A stretch of 64,000 nt of DNA from Candidatus Obscuribacterales bacterium (GTDB lineage: Bacteria; Cyanobacteriota; Vampirovibrionia; Obscuribacterales; Obscuribacteraceae): NCBI GenBank assembly GCA_031292355.1, contig JARLHI010000057.1, forward strand, positions 124,001 to 188,000. The letters run 5' to 3'. The notes below the pieces were generated by a model. It did not search any database. It was not told where the DNA came from and saw only the letters and a list, made by a program, of their open reading frames with translations. Shown one piece after another: positions 9,327 to 20,968 of this stretch. Position numbers and translations under genes: made by a program. Each line of letters opens with the position of its first letter. Position 1 is the stretch's first letter.

Positions 9327-10397
9327 TCAGGCTCTTGGGTGGCTATTCATATAGACACGGCGTAAACGGTCAAGGCTTACATGTGTGTAGATCTGAGTAG
9401 TCGAGATAGTCGTGTGGCCAAGAAGATCTTGAACGACACGCAGGTCAGCTCCACCTTCAAGCAAATGCGTAGCAAATGTGTGACGCAGCGTATGAGGCGT
9501 TATCACCTTATTGATACCAGCGGCCTTTGCGTATTTGAGCACGATGCGATGCACCGAACGTGATGATAGTCGAGTTGCTTGACGGCTGACGAAAAGCGGA
9601 TGTTCAGCTTGAGGAACGCGACCACCAGCGAGCTTCGACCAGTGCTGACTTAAATAAAGCTGCAACCAGTGTTGAGCGCTATCGTTGAGAAGAACGACTC
9701 TTTCTTTTGCACCTTTGCCGAGGACTTTCATTTCTTTGGCTTCAGGATTGTAGTCCTGCACTCTTAAGCCACAAAGCTCAGAAACGCGCATGCCCGAGGC
9801 ATATAGGACTTCCATCAAGGCTCGGTCACGGACACCAAGTGATGAATTGTCTGTGACAGCAAGTAATCTAGCCACTTCTTCACGGTCTAAACAAGAAGGC
9901 AGACGGCGAGCCAGTTTAGGACCGCGGACGAGTTTCGAGGGATCTTCGTCAATCAATTGCTCACGGCGCAGGTATTTATAGAAGCTGCGTATGGCAGAAA
10001 TTTTGCGAGCTACCGTCGGTCGACTGTAGTTTTCTTGAATTTGATGAATGTACGCTCTGAGACTGTCGGCTTCTAATAAGCCTGAAGTCTTAGAAGGAAC
10101 AGATTCAGTTGTCGATGCTAGATTGACAACCGGGTTTTGTTCAGGACTGAAATCAAGCGAAGCTTCACTTGAGCCAGGTTGCGATGGGGATACGGATTTA
10201 ACGGAGGAATCGGCTGGAGTGACTCCGTTTGTAGAGTCGCTTTCAATAAGCTGCTTCAAATCATTCATGTAGGCACGAATGGTATTAGAGGAATAATTTC
10301 TTTCGACTTCCAGATAGCCAGCAAATTGGTCTAGCCAGACTTGTGCTCCTGTTTGTTGGACGTCCACGAATAACCAACTTTCTAGTAGATGGACCAA
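9327..10397 (-). CDS. xerC: Tyrosine recombinase XerC/XerD with an extended N-domain insert
   Basis: 356 residues, against about 300 for typical XerC/XerD. The N-terminal SAM-like DNA-binding domain begins FAGYLEVERNYSSNTIRAYM and is interrupted by about 55 low-complexity Ser/Pro/Thr residues (51-107), resuming at LRAYIHQIQENYSRPTVARK. The catalytic domain is intact: Arg204 (ASGMRVSELCGL), Lys in GKGAKER (228-231), HTLRH (His302, Arg305), GHTTIS (His328) and Tyr337. Xer proteins resolve chromosome dimers at dif. XerC and XerD cannot be told apart here, and some lineages use one enzyme. The start is TTG at 10397; a GTG ten codons in is an alternative. The gene is divergent from rpoB across a long spacer. 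Confidence 0.9.
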   Translation of the reverse strand: MVHLLESWLFVDVQQTGAQVWLDQFAGYLEVERNYSSNTIRAYMNDLKQLIESDSTNGVTPADSSVKSVSPSQPGSSEASLDFSPEQNPVVNLASTTESVPSKTSGLLEADSLRAYIHQIQENYSRPTVARKISAIRSFYKYLRREQLIDEDPSKLVRGPKLARRLPSCLDREEVARLLAVTDNSSLGVRDRALMEVLYASGMRVSELCGLRVQDYNPEAKEMKVLGKGAKERVVLLNDSAQHWLQLYLSQHWSKLAGGRVPQAEHPLFVSRQATRLSSRSVHRIVLKYAKAAGINKVITPHTLRHTFATHLLEGGADLRVVQDLLGHTTISTTQIYTHVSLDRLRRVYMNSHPRA

Positions 10398-10501
10398 TAC
10401 TCGAGTTAATTATGAAAAGTTCAGGTGACTAAGTAAAGGCCTTTTTAACCGAAACCGAAAAAAAGATTCTGATAATTACAAAGAGCGGTATTGCTCAACC
10501 C

Positions 10502-10574
10502 GCTGCTCCTTTCCGGTTGGTTTAAGGTTCTACGACCTCTTGAAAAGCCACCATCTGCGGTAGCAGCTTTTTTT
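10502..10574 (+). terminator. Structured hairpin with poly-T tail upstream of rpoB (possible attenuator)
   Basis: GCTGCT (10502-10507) pairs with AGCAGC (10562-10567), and the second arm runs directly into seven T residues. Inside, GGTTGG can pair with CCACC and AGGT (10525-10528) with ACCT (10535-10538), so the whole segment can fold into a long nested stem. It could be a terminator or attenuator for transcripts starting further upstream. Confidence 0.4.
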
Positions 10575-10735
10575 ATTCGCCGCTTTTTGCCAACGACTTA
10601 CAACCGCATTACTTAGTGAAGCTTAGTCTCATAGTCATTAAGAAAAAAGGAAGCCAAGGAGATCGATTTAATTTAATAGATAAGCTAGATGATATGCGCG
10701 CCCACAAATTTATTAAACAGATTTTAACAAACTTT

Positions 10736-10765
10736 TTGTCATCAAAGTCTGTTTCGGACTATCTA
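10736..10765 (+). promoter_or_regulatory. Candidate rpoB promoter
   Basis: TTGTCA (10736-10741) and TATCTA (10760-10765) are separated by 18 bases in an AT-rich stretch about 100 bases upstream of the rpoB start, a sigma-70-like arrangement. TATACA four bases further on is an alternative -10 element. Prediction by eye only. Confidence 0.35.
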
Positions 10766-10803
10766 TACATAGATAAACGATACGATTAAGAGCTACGCAT
10801 ATT

Positions 10804-10829
10804 TGCAGCCGCATTTGCCCGCGGCTGCA
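10804..10829 (+). promoter_or_regulatory. Hairpin in the rpoB 5' leader
   Basis: TGCAGCCGC and GCGGCTGCA form a perfect nine-base stem around an eight-base loop, ending 35 bases before the rpoB ATG. There is no T run after it, so it is not a simple terminator. It could stabilise the message or mark a processing or control site. Confidence 0.45.
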
Positions 10830-10864
10830 GAAAGAATCCTGTCAAAAAAATCCAGAGGTAATCG

Positions 10865-13800
10865 ATGGCTTTAGACTTAGCTGAGCGCGTCCGAACCTTC
10901 GGGGCCGGTAGTACTCGCATCGCCGATCTACCCGATCTAGCCGAAATCCAAAAAAGCTCCTTCAAATGGTTCATAGATGAAGGTCTTGGTGAAGAATTAC
11001 GAGCTTTCAGTCCAATCAAGGACTACACAGGAAGGCTTGAACTGCACTTCCTACCAAATTACACTTTCGAAGATCATACTGAGCCAAATAAGCCCAAGAC
11101 TCCGGAAGACGCCCGAGCCATGGACTCCAGCTATACGAAAAAGCTGAGAATCCAGATGCGCCTGGTCAACCGTGAAATCGGCGAAATCAAGGAGCAGGAA
11201 ATCTACGTCGGCGATATTCCGATGATGACTGACCGCGGTACGTTTATCATCAACGGCGCAGAAAGAGTCATCGTCAGCCAAATCGTCAGAAGCCCAGGCA
11301 TTTACTACAAGCGCGAAGTAGATACCAACGGTAAGCGTACTTTCTCGGCCACTCTGATTCCTAACCGTGGCGCCTGGCTCAAATTTGAGACAGACGTCAA
11401 CGACGTCATTTATGTCAAGATCGACAAAAACCGCAAGTTGCCTGCAACCACGTTGCTGCGCGCTCTCGGCTATACCGATTCTGAAATGGAAGCTTTGTTC
11501 CGTCACCGCGACTTTTTAAAAAAGACACTGGACAAAGATTCGACCAAATCACGCGAAGACTCATTGATTGAGGTCTACCGCAAACTTCGTCCAGGCGATC
11601 CGCCATCAGTGGCTGGTGGTCAAAGCATCATTGACTCGCGCTTCTTTGATGACAAGCGTTACGACTTGGGTAAAGTCGGTCGCTATAAGTTGAACAAAAA
11701 ACTCAGCTTGTCCATTCCTGAAGTGAATCGCACTCTCAGCCGCGAAGACATCGTCGCCGCTGTGGACTATTTGATCAGCTTGCACTACGACGAAGGTCAC
11801 GTGGACGACATCGACCATTTGGGCAACCGTCGTATCCGCTCGGTCGGTGAACTGTTGCAAAACCAGTTCAGAATTGGTTTGACCCGTCTTGAAAGAATCG
11901 TACGTGAACGTATGACATTGCAAGACGCCGATACCCTGACACCGGCTAATTTGCTCAACACAAAGCCGCTCGTTGCAGCCATTCGTGAATTCTTCGGCTC
12001 ATCGCAGTTGTCGCAGTTCATGGACCAAACCAATCCGCTGGCTGAATTGACACACAAACGTCGTCTATCAGCTCTAGGACCTGGTGGTTTGAGCCGCGAA
12101 AGAGCAGGGTTTGCTGTTCGAGACATTCACCCAAGTCACTACGGACGCATCTGTCCGGTTGAAACTCCAGAAGGTCCGAACGCTGGATTGATCGGTTCGC
12201 TAGCCACACATGCCCGCGTGAACGAATATGGATTTATTGAAACTCCATACAGAAAGGTCATAAACGACAACGTTAGTGACACCGTTCATTACCTGACTGC
12301 TGACGAAGAAGATAAATACCGCGTAGCTCCAGGCGACGTACCGGTCAAAGAAAACGGTGACTTCGTTCATCCTTTGATCCCTGTTCGTTATAAAGCAGAG
12401 TTCATCGAAACTACAGCCGACCACGTTGACTATGTAGGCGTTTCACCAATTCAGATTGTCTCTGTTGGAACGGCTTTGATTCCTTTCCTCGAGCACGACG
12501 ATGCTAACCGAGCCCTGATGGGATCAAACATGCAACGTCAATCAGTTCCTCTAGTAAGAACTGAACGTGCCTTCGTGACAACTGGAATTGAAAAGCAGTC
12601 TGCCCGTGACTCGGGGATGGTTGTGGTTTCAGACATCAAGGGAAAGGTCGAATACGTCACTGGCAACGCCATTCACGTTCGCACCGAAGATAAGCGTCTT
12701 GTCAAATTCAAACTTGGCAAATTCCAACGTTCTAACCAAGATACTTGCTTGAACCAGAAACCAATCGTGGTACCCGGTCAGGACATCGTTCCTGGTATGG
12801 TCATCGCCGATGGTGCTGCCACCAATTCCGGTGAACTGGCTGTAGGACGTAACTTGCTCGTGGCCTTTATGCCATGGGAAGGCTACAACTTTGAAGACGC
12901 CATCTTGATCAGTCAGCGCCTCGTATACGACGAAGTATTGACTTCAATCCATATTGAAAAATTGGAAATTGATGCTCGTTCAACGAAGCTCGGTCCTGAA
13001 GAAATCACTCGTGAAGTGCCAAACGTTTCGGAAGAATCGCTTCGCCACCTTGATGAATCGGGTATCGTCCGCATCGGCTCACGTGTTTATCCTGATGACA
13101 TTCTGGTTGGCAAGATCACACCAAAAGGTGAATCTGAACATCCTCCAGAAGAAAAACTCTTGCGTGCCATCTTCGGTGAAAAGGCTCGTGACGTCCGTGA
13201 CAACTCACTGCGCGTTCCGCACGGTGAAGGTGGTCGCGTTGTAGACGTCAAAGTCTTTGATCGTGAAAAAGGCGACGAATTGCCACCAGTGGCTAACAAA
13301 GTAGTGCGCGTTTATATCGCTCAAAAACGTAAAATCTCAGTTGGTGACAAAGTTGCCGGACGCCACGGTAACAAGGGTATCGTCGCTAAGATTTTGCCAA
13401 GAGAAGATATGCCGTTCCTGCCTGATGGCACACCGGTTGACATCGTTCTCAATCCGCTAGGTGTACCTAGCCGTATGAACGTTGGACAGACATTTGAAAC
13501 TCTGCTCGGACTAGCTGCAATGCTCACCGGACTCCATTATGAAGTGCCGCCTTTCGATGAAATGTATCAAAAGGAAGCGTCATCATTTTTGGTTCACGAT
13601 GAAATCAAAAAGGGCAAAATCATAGCTGATACCCCATGGGTAGGCGATGACGGTAAAGTCATTCTGCACGATGGTCGAACCGGCGCTCCTTTCGACAATC
13701 CAGTGACGGTCGGCAAAATCTACATGATGAAGCTGGTCCACTTGGTTGACGATAAGATCCACGCCAGATCGACTGGACCTTACAGTCTTGTTACTCAGCA

Positions 13801-14377
13801 ACCGCTCGGTGGTAAAGCGCAGTTCGGTGGTCAAAGACTTGGAGAAATGGAATGCTGGGCGCTTGAAGCGTTTGGTAGCGCCTATTCTCTCCAGGAAATG
13901 TTGACCATTAAATCAGACGATGTGAATGGTCGCTCGCGTGCCTATGAGTCAATCGTTAAGGGTGAGAACTTAAAGCGTCCAGGTATTCCTGAATCGTTCA
14001 AGGTGCTCGTTCGCGAATTGCAGTCAATCGGTCTCGACGTTTCTGTTGCTAAGCGCACTCGCGAAGGCGGAGAACTCGAAGTCGACTTGATGACTGAAGT
14101 CGAAGAAGCCCGTCCTCGTGGTCTGCGTCGCTTGAGCCCATTTGGCGAAATCGGCATTGAATCAGAACTCGCGGAACTTTCCAGACAGCCAATGATTCCG
14201 TCGGCAGCAATTGCCGTCAGCAACGTTGATTCTGGTAACGACTTAATCGGCGGACCAATCGGTGGTGGCGGTGGCGGAGCCGATGATGGCGATGCTGATG
14301 TCGATACCGACGAAGTTGCAGTAGGAATGAGCGTTGTCGATGAAGACGACGTTGATGATTCAGGTGATGAGGCCTAA
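10865..14377 (+). CDS. rpoB: DNA-directed RNA polymerase subunit beta
   Basis: 1170 residues with the full set of RpoB signatures: [32 protein letters not shown] (rifampicin/fork region), the following [55 protein letters not shown] and, near the end, [20 protein letters not shown]. The subunit forms half of the RNA polymerase cleft. The ATG follows AGAGG at a good distance. After the conserved C-terminal clamp helix segment (about residue 1110) there is an extra tail with a GGGGGG run and a very acidic Asp/Glu-rich end, not part of the core fold. It heads the rpoB-rpoC1-rpoC2 operon, consistent with cyanobacterial organisation, without rplJL immediately upstream. Confidence 0.98.
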   Translation: MALDLAERVRTFGAGSTRIADLPDLAEIQKSSFKWFIDEGLGEELRAFSPIKDYTGRLELHFLPNYTFEDHTEPNKPKTPEDARAMDSSYTKKLRIQMRLVNREIGEIKEQEIYVGDIPMMTDRGTFIINGAERVIVSQIVRSPGIYYKREVDTNGKRTFSATLIPNRGAWLKFETDVNDVIYVKIDKNRKLPATTLLRALGYTDSEMEALFRHRDFLKKTLDKDSTKSREDSLIEVYRKLRPGDPPSVAGGQSIIDSRFFDDKRYDLGKVGRYKLNKKLSLSIPEVNRTLSREDIVAAVDYLISLHYDEGHVDDIDHLGNRRIRSVGELLQNQFRIGLTRLERIVRERMTLQDADTLTPANLLNTKPLVAAIREFFGSSQLSQFMDQTNPLAELTHKRRLSALGPGGLSRERAGFAVRDIHPSHYGRICPVETPEGPNAGLIGSLATHARVNEYGFIETPYRKVINDNVSDTVHYLTADEEDKYRVAPGDVPVKENGDFVHPLIPVRYKAEFIETTADHVDYVGVSPIQIVSVGTALIPFLEHDDANRALMGSNMQRQSVPLVRTERAFVTTGIEKQSARDSGMVVVSDIKGKVEYVTGNAIHVRTEDKRLVKFKLGKFQRSNQDTCLNQKPIVVPGQDIVPGMVIADGAATNSGELAVGRNLLVAFMPWEGYNFEDAILISQRLVYDEVLTSIHIEKLEIDARSTKLGPEEITREVPNVSEESLRHLDESGIVRIGSRVYPDDILVGKITPKGESEHPPEEKLLRAIFGEKARDVRDNSLRVPHGEGGRVVDVKVFDREKGDELPPVANKVVRVYIAQKRKISVGDKVAGRHGNKGIVAKILPREDMPFLPDGTPVDIVLNPLGVPSRMNVGQTFETLLGLAAMLTGLHYEVPPFDEMYQKEASSFLVHDEIKKGKIIADTPWVGDDGKVILHDGRTGAPFDNPVTVGKIYMMKLVHLVDDKIHARSTGPYSLVTQQPLGGKAQFGGQRLGEMECWALEAFGSAYSLQEMLTIKSDDVNGRSRAYESIVKGENLKRPGIPESFKVLVRELQSIGLDVSVAKRTREGGELEVDLMTEVEEARPRGLRRLSPFGEIGIESELAELSRQPMIPSAAIAVSNVDSGNDLIGGPIGGGGGGADDGDADVDTDEVAVGMSVVDEDDVDDSGDEA

Positions 14378-14392
14378 AGCCTTTGTGTTAAT

Positions 14393-14418
14393 CCCCGGCG
14401 GTAGTTTTGCCGCCGGGG
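14393..14418 (+). promoter_or_regulatory. Perfect hairpin in the rpoB-rpoC1 spacer
   Basis: CCCCGGCGG and CCGCCGGGG form a nine-base GC-only stem with an eight-base loop, 15 bases after the rpoB stop. No T run follows, so read-through into rpoC1 is expected; the hairpin may serve RNA processing, stability or translational uncoupling. Confidence 0.5.
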
Positions 14419-14434
14419 AATTGCCAAGTTTTAA

Positions 14435-16294
<1,860 letters not shown>

Positions 16295-16297
<3 letters not shown>

Positions 16298-16316
16298 GCG
16301 ACGTAAGAGTCGCTTA
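16295..16316 (+). promoter_or_regulatory. Hairpin overlapping the rpoC1 stop codon
   Basis: TAAGCGAC and GTCGCTTA form a perfect eight-base stem with a six-base loop; the first three bases are the rpoC1 stop codon. No T run follows. It lies 69 bases before the rpoC2 start and may influence message processing. Confidence 0.45.
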
Positions 16317-16341
16317 AAGCCTGACCTAAACGATGTTTAAC

Positions 16342-16365
16342 CCAGACCAGTCACCAGACCAGTCA
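16342..16365 (+). repeat. Tandem 12-bp repeat in the rpoC1-rpoC2 spacer
   Basis: CCAGACCAGTCA occurs twice in a row without mismatch, ending 19 bases before the rpoC2 ATG. It leaves the ribosome site (AAGAGGG) intact. It could be a recent slip duplication or a small binding site. Confidence 0.7.
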
Positions 16366-16384
16366 AATGTATTAAGAGGGACCT

Positions 16385-19300
16385 ATGGTCACAACCACTA
16401 ATAAGCAAGAAGTATTTGAATTCATCAACTACACGGTGGACAAAAAGAAGCTCGGTTCTTTGTTGTCGCAAGTCTATGAATTGTATGGCACTGCACGCGC
16501 AGCAGAACTTGCCAACTCTCTCAAAGATTTGGGATTTCATTTTGCCACCAGAGCTGGTGTCACCATCTCAATCGATGACCTTGTTATTCCTGAAGCGAAG
16601 AAGGGATTGATTTCCGCCGCTGAGAAAGAAATCGAATCAGCGCAGAGCCGCTACGAACGTGGCGAAATCACTGAAGTTGAACGTTATAACAAAGTTATTG
16701 ACACCTGGTCCGCTACGACAGACCAATTGACGAAAGAAGTTGTCGACAACTTCGACAGACTCAATCCTGTTTATATGATGGCTTTCTCAGGAGCCAGAGG
16801 TAACATCTCTCAGGTTCGTCAGTTAGTTGGAATGCGCGGATTGATGGCAGACTCTCAAGGTCAGATCATCGACTTGCCGATTAAAGCCAACTTCCGTGAA
16901 GGCTTGAACGTTACTGAATACATCATCTCGAGTTATGGTGCACGTAAGGGCTTGGTAGATACAGCTCTGAAAACAGCCGACTCTGGATACCTCACAAGAA
17001 GACTGGTTGACGTTGCGCAAGACGTTATCGTTCGCGATATCGATTGCAAAACACTGCGCTACATCGACATGCAACCGATTATGGAAGGCAACAAGGTCAT
17101 GGTGCCTTTGTCTGAAAGAATCCACGGACGCGCTGCAGCTCAAGATGTGGTCAATGAAGAAACAGGCGAAGTCGTCATCCGCAATGGTGAACTGATCAAC
17201 CGCATTCTCGCTGAATTAATTGAAAAGAGCTTCAAAAAGGGCACTTCAGTCAAAGTACGTTCGCCGCTTACTTGCGATAGCCAGTATGGCGTTTGCCAGA
17301 AGTGCTATGGCTGGTCGCTCACTAATAACCACCTGGTTGACGTCGGCGAAGCAATCGGTATTATCGCTGCCCAATCAATTGGTGAACCTGGTACACAGCT
17401 CACCATGAGAACCTTCCACACAGGTGGAGCGGTAGCGGGCGGTTCGTCACGTGCTCAGTTGAAAGCTAACGCTGCTGGCGAATTGACTTACAAAATTCCT
17501 AGCCGTTCGCACCGTACAGCTTATGGTGACGTTGTTGACCAAACAACTAAAGAAGGCGTTCTCAAAATCACCACTGGTGCTAAAGAACAAAATCTGCCTA
17601 TTCCAAGCGGCGCTTTGATCATTGTCAAATCTGGAACACAAGTAACAGCTGGACAGGTTCTTGCTGAATACGATCCACCAGGCGCTAAGAAGAACTTGAC
17701 CGAACGCGCATCTAAAGACATCACCGCTGATATCTCTGGACGTATCAATTTCGCTGGCTTCCAAGCTGATGAAAAACGCGACCGTCAGGGCAATATTTCA
17801 CGCACCGCAAACCGCGCCGGTATCATTTGGGTACTGGAAGGCGACGTGTACAACTTGCCATCAGGCGCTCATGTGGTTGTTAAAGACGGACAGGACGTAC
17901 ATCCAAACGATGTTCTCGCCGAAATCGCAATCAACACCGAATATGGTGGCGAAGTACGCTTCGGACCAGAAATCGAACTCGAGCCTGTAAAAGGCAAGAA
18001 GGGTCAAACCGTTCAACGATTGACCAAGGGTAAAGAAATCAACGTCATCATCTCGTCGATAGGCGCTGCCAATGCCAAACTAGAGCAATCGAAGCAAGCA
18101 AATATCTGGCGCGTCAACAAGACCAAAGAATCTTTCACCTTGAAAGTTTCCGATCTGGAAATTGTTGAAAACGGCAAAATCATCGCTGAATTAATTGACG
18201 ATGGCACGAATGTCGTGACCTCCGGCGGCGAAATCATATATGACGGCGTTGAAATCGATGATCGTCGTGTTGTCACCAAAGCTGGACGTATTCTCTTCGT
18301 TCCAGAAGAAGTGCACTTCATCTCTAAAGACATCAGCTTGAAAATGTCTGAGTCTGGCGAAATCGTCACAGCTGGTCAAGAAGTAGTCAAAGACGTCTTT
18401 GCCCACATGGACGGCGTTGTGGAAATCGTTTCCGACAACGACATCATCCACGAAGTAATCATCAGACCAGGCGACCTGTTCAATATCAACGATCCATCAG
18501 ACGTAAAAGTGCCTGAAGGTCAAATCGTTGAACCAGGTACAGAAATTCTCGAAGGACAGAAGTTCAAAGAGCGCAAGATCGTCAACATTCTTGAGAAAGA
18601 AGATGGCACCTCGCAATTGCTCGTTCGCCCAGTCGAAGAATACTGGATCGAGCCTAAAGATACGAAGTTCAAACACAGAGCAACCGATGACAAAATCAGC
18701 TTGCGTTCTGTCACCCAACTTCTCTTTAGAGACCGTGAAAAAGTTCGTCACCTGCAAGGCGCTCAATTGACTAGAACCTCACTGGTTCTGCAAATGCAAG
18801 GTCAGTTGATGGGTCTTAAGGGAATTGTTGAAATCGGCGAAGACTTCAATATCGTTGTTCAAGAAAATATTCTCTTGCGCCGCGATCATGATTTGAACGT
18901 CACTCTGGTTTCCGTACAACATGGCGATATGGTTCCTGCAAAATCTGGCGTTGCCACCACTCAGGTGCTGACAAAGGGTGCAGCCCGCGTTCAACTATCG
19001 AAGACAGACGAACGTCGTATTCTTCTAATTACAGAAGAACAACACGTTGTGCATAAAGCCAAAGGTGCAGTCACCGTCAAAGAAGGCGATTTGCTCCGCA
19101 ATGGCGATCCAATTTCCAAAACATCGGTTGCCACTCACTCTGGTCAAGTCACAGCCGTCGAAGGCAGTGAAGTGACTCTGAGAAAAGGCAGACCTTACCT
19201 CATCTCCGGTAACACCCAACTTCAAAGTGAAGACGGAGCTCTGGTACAACGCGGTGACTTGTTGGCGACACTCGTTTACGAACGTCAAAAAACAGGGGAC

Positions 19301-20074
19301 ATCGTTCAGGGTCTACCTAGAGTTGAAGAATTGCTTGAAGCGCGCAAACCAAAAGAAAGCGCCATTCTCGCTGAACGTGCCGGTCGGGCCCGCATTCAAC
19401 GTGAAGATGATATGACCAGACTCTTCGTCGTTTACGGCGAAGGCAATGAAGAAGAAATTCCGATTCCTGCTGGTCTTAACGTTGTCGTTGACGAAGGCGA
19501 AGACATTACACCTGGTAAGGCACTTACCGACGGACCTCCAAATCCGCATGACGTCGTACGTTTGATGGGTATTGAAGCCGCTCAGAAATACCTCGTTGAC
19601 GAAGTACAGTCTGTATATCGTTCACAGGGTGTAGAAATCGCCGACAAACACATCGAAGTAATCGTTCGTCAGATGACCCGCAAGGTTCGTGTAGACGAGC
19701 CAGGCGACACAATCATGCTGCCAGGTGAATTGCTCGAGCGCTTCTACCTCGATAACGAAGCCGTTAAAGCAAGACAATTGGGAACACGTGAGTGCACATA
19801 CACCGCCGTTCTTCTCGGTATCACGAAAGCCAGTTTGAATACCGAAAGCTTCATCTCTGCAGCTTCTTTCCAGGAAACTACAAGAATCCTCACTGAAGCA
19901 GCGGTTGAAGGTAAGAAAGACTGGTTACGTGGTCTCAAAGAAAACGTCATCATCGGTCGTCTGATTCCAGCCGGAACCGGCTTCCAGGGGCACACAGCGC
20001 CTCAGGAAGAAGAAGAGGAAGAAGAAGATATCTATCCTCCAATCGGCGAAGGTTCATTCAACGTTCCTGCGTAG
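16385..20074 (+). CDS. rpoC2: DNA-directed RNA polymerase subunit beta'' (RpoC2, C-terminal part of beta')
   Basis: 1229 residues. It begins with the region after the beta' split, has the second zinc-ligand set (CDSQYGVCQKCYGW), the bridge helix/trigger-loop start (IGIIAAQSIGEPGTQLTMRT, about 325-345), and the trigger-loop end DIVQGLPRVEELLEARKPKE near residue 975. Between these two lie about 625 residues built of repeated sandwich-barrel-type units (for example SGALIIVKSGTQVTAGQVLA, GAHVVVKDGQDVHPNDVLAE and KGAVTVKEGDLLRNGDPISK), equivalent to the large SI3 insertion of cyanobacterial RNA polymerase. The C-terminus ends with a run of eight consecutive acidic residues (EEEEEEED). AAGAGGG precedes the ATG. 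It is the last gene of the operon and is followed by a strong terminator. Confidence 0.97.
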   Translation: MVTTTNKQEVFEFINYTVDKKKLGSLLSQVYELYGTARAAELANSLKDLGFHFATRAGVTISIDDLVIPEAKKGLISAAEKEIESAQSRYERGEITEVERYNKVIDTWSATTDQLTKEVVDNFDRLNPVYMMAFSGARGNISQVRQLVGMRGLMADSQGQIIDLPIKANFREGLNVTEYIISSYGARKGLVDTALKTADSGYLTRRLVDVAQDVIVRDIDCKTLRYIDMQPIMEGNKVMVPLSERIHGRAAAQDVVNEETGEVVIRNGELINRILAELIEKSFKKGTSVKVRSPLTCDSQYGVCQKCYGWSLTNNHLVDVGEAIGIIAAQSIGEPGTQLTMRTFHTGGAVAGGSSRAQLKANAAGELTYKIPSRSHRTAYGDVVDQTTKEGVLKITTGAKEQNLPIPSGALIIVKSGTQVTAGQVLAEYDPPGAKKNLTERASKDITADISGRINFAGFQADEKRDRQGNISRTANRAGIIWVLEGDVYNLPSGAHVVVKDGQDVHPNDVLAEIAINTEYGGEVRFGPEIELEPVKGKKGQTVQRLTKGKEINVIISSIGAANAKLEQSKQANIWRVNKTKESFTLKVSDLEIVENGKIIAELIDDGTNVVTSGGEIIYDGVEIDDRRVVTKAGRILFVPEEVHFISKDISLKMSESGEIVTAGQEVVKDVFAHMDGVVEIVSDNDIIHEVIIRPGDLFNINDPSDVKVPEGQIVEPGTEILEGQKFKERKIVNILEKEDGTSQLLVRPVEEYWIEPKDTKFKHRATDDKISLRSVTQLLFRDREKVRHLQGAQLTRTSLVLQMQGQLMGLKGIVEIGEDFNIVVQENILLRRDHDLNVTLVSVQHGDMVPAKSGVATTQVLTKGAARVQLSKTDERRILLITEEQHVVHKAKGAVTVKEGDLLRNGDPISKTSVATHSGQVTAVEGSEVTLRKGRPYLISGNTQLQSEDGALVQRGDLLATLVYERQKTGDIVQGLPRVEELLEARKPKESAILAERAGRARIQREDDMTRLFVVYGEGNEEEIPIPAGLNVVVDEGEDITPGKALTDGPPNPHDVVRLMGIEAAQKYLVDEVQSVYRSQGVEIADKHIEVIVRQMTRKVRVDEPGDTIMLPGELLERFYLDNEAVKARQLGTRECTYTAVLLGITKASLNTESFISAASFQETTRILTEAAVEGKKDWLRGLKENVIIGRLIPAGTGFQGHTAPQEEEEEEEDIYPPIGEGSFNVPA

Positions 20075-20093
20075 AAAACCAATTCGAAAATAG

Positions 20094-20126
20094 AAAAAGG
20101 ACATGCGAAATGCATGTCCTTTTTTA
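20094..20126 (+). terminator. Rho-independent terminator of the rpoB-rpoC1-rpoC2 operon
   Basis: GGACATGC (20099-20106) and GCATGTCC (20112-20119) form a perfect stem around a five-base loop, with A residues before it and six T residues after it. It lies 20 bases downstream of the rpoC2 stop codon. The flanking A run means it may also work on the minus strand. Confidence 0.9.
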
Positions 20127-20241
20127 TTACGTCATGTCGATGTCAGGGACAGGCAAAAGCATCAAGTTGTTGAATTATTGAACGAACGACGCGGTTTCCA
20201 ACCGTCCGGTCGGATCTTTTTTCGATCAGCAATTACGAATT

Positions 20242-20709
20242 TCAGGTCTCAACTGGCCTTGGCACAAGCTTAAGATGCGAATGCCCAGAAGTTCCAAGAA
20301 TAGCTTGAGCGTCAAAGCCCTTTCTGATGCGGTCCGTCAGAAAATAAGTTAATGGTTTTCGCGACGGATTGCAGCGTTGATCAAGCAATAGATGGGTCAA
20401 AATTGAAAGCGTGATTCCGACTCTGTAGGGTTGTCGCTTCTCGCCTTTGAAAAAGAGAAAGAAAAGCGCCAGCAGCTCAAAGGAATGCAGTGGAAGATAG
20501 AGCTTGCCGCTATATTTTTCGTGAGCGGCTTCGTTAAATCGATGCCAATCAGGCTTCCAACCATGAGCACCCACATAATCGACTACGTGGTCTAAATCAA
20601 TCAGCCACCCCACCAGAAAACTGGCAAAAGCGGCTGGCTTGGAGCGATAAGTGGCGTAGTTTGCCAGACTGACGCCGGCAGAGGTCACTATATGTCCGAA
20701 GGTACGCAT
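20242..20709 (-). CDS. Small membrane protein resembling YdjM/DUF457-type metal-dependent hydrolases
   Basis: 155 residues with two to three hydrophobic segments. The motifs LIDLDHVVDY (about 36-45), HSFELLALFFLFF (about 75-87) and LTHLLLDQ (about 105-112) resemble the spaced Asp/His pairs of inner-membrane metal-dependent hydrolases of the YdjM/DUF457 group. In those proteins the histidines and aspartates are thought to hold a metal, but the substrate is not known. The gene stands alone, convergent with the rpo operon and divergent from the TPR/NHL gene. The ATG at 20709 begins the recognisable family N-terminus (MRTFGHIVTSAGVSLANYA). Family assignment is tentative. Confidence 0.55.
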   Translation of the reverse strand: MRTFGHIVTSAGVSLANYATYRSKPAAFASFLVGWLIDLDHVVDYVGAHGWKPDWHRFNEAAHEKYSGKLYLPLHSFELLALFFLFFKGEKRQPYRVGITLSILTHLLLDQRCNPSRKPLTYFLTDRIRKGFDAQAILGTSGHSHLKLVPRPVET

Positions 20710-20968
20710 GTATTTTAATGTCCCCGCTTACTTTAATGCCTAGACTGAAAACTGAAGGAACCTATTTTTTTGCCAATCCCAGAGCTTTTCAGGGCTTTTT
20801 GTTCGTACTACTTTATATACCCTGAGAATCGCTGAACTCTCACCTGGACTTAAAGCACAATGTTCAAACGAGTTTTTCACAAGTTTTCAATGACCGTAAA
20901 CAAGCAGACGTTAGTTTTGTCAAGTTGAGCCCGCCCATAGCCCATGAATTACTGAGGAGAGTTGGTCC

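Larger units (their letters stand above)
10398..10864. other. 467-bp spacer between the Xer gene and rpoB (rpoB leader region)
   Basis: No convincing gene is present. Within it are a nested hairpin ending in seven T residues (10502-10574), a promoter-like pair (10736-10765), and a strong hairpin just upstream of the rpoB ribosome site (10804-10829). I looked for RNase P, tmRNA and tRNA landmarks and saw none. The AT-rich part from about 10655 to 10790 is the most likely promoter area. Confidence 0.6.

Noticed and set aside
9169-9354. Small plus-strand frame of 61 codons across the Xer/penicillin-binding protein spacer
   Set aside because: It runs through the hairpin at 9271-9292 and into the recombinase gene, with no ribosome site.
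10398-10864. Possible structural RNA gene (RNase P, tmRNA, tRNA) in the long spacer
   Set aside because: None of the conserved landmark sequences of these RNAs is present.
11051-11506. Open frame of 151 codons on the minus strand
   Set aside because: Antisense to rpoB, which is fully conserved over the same bases.
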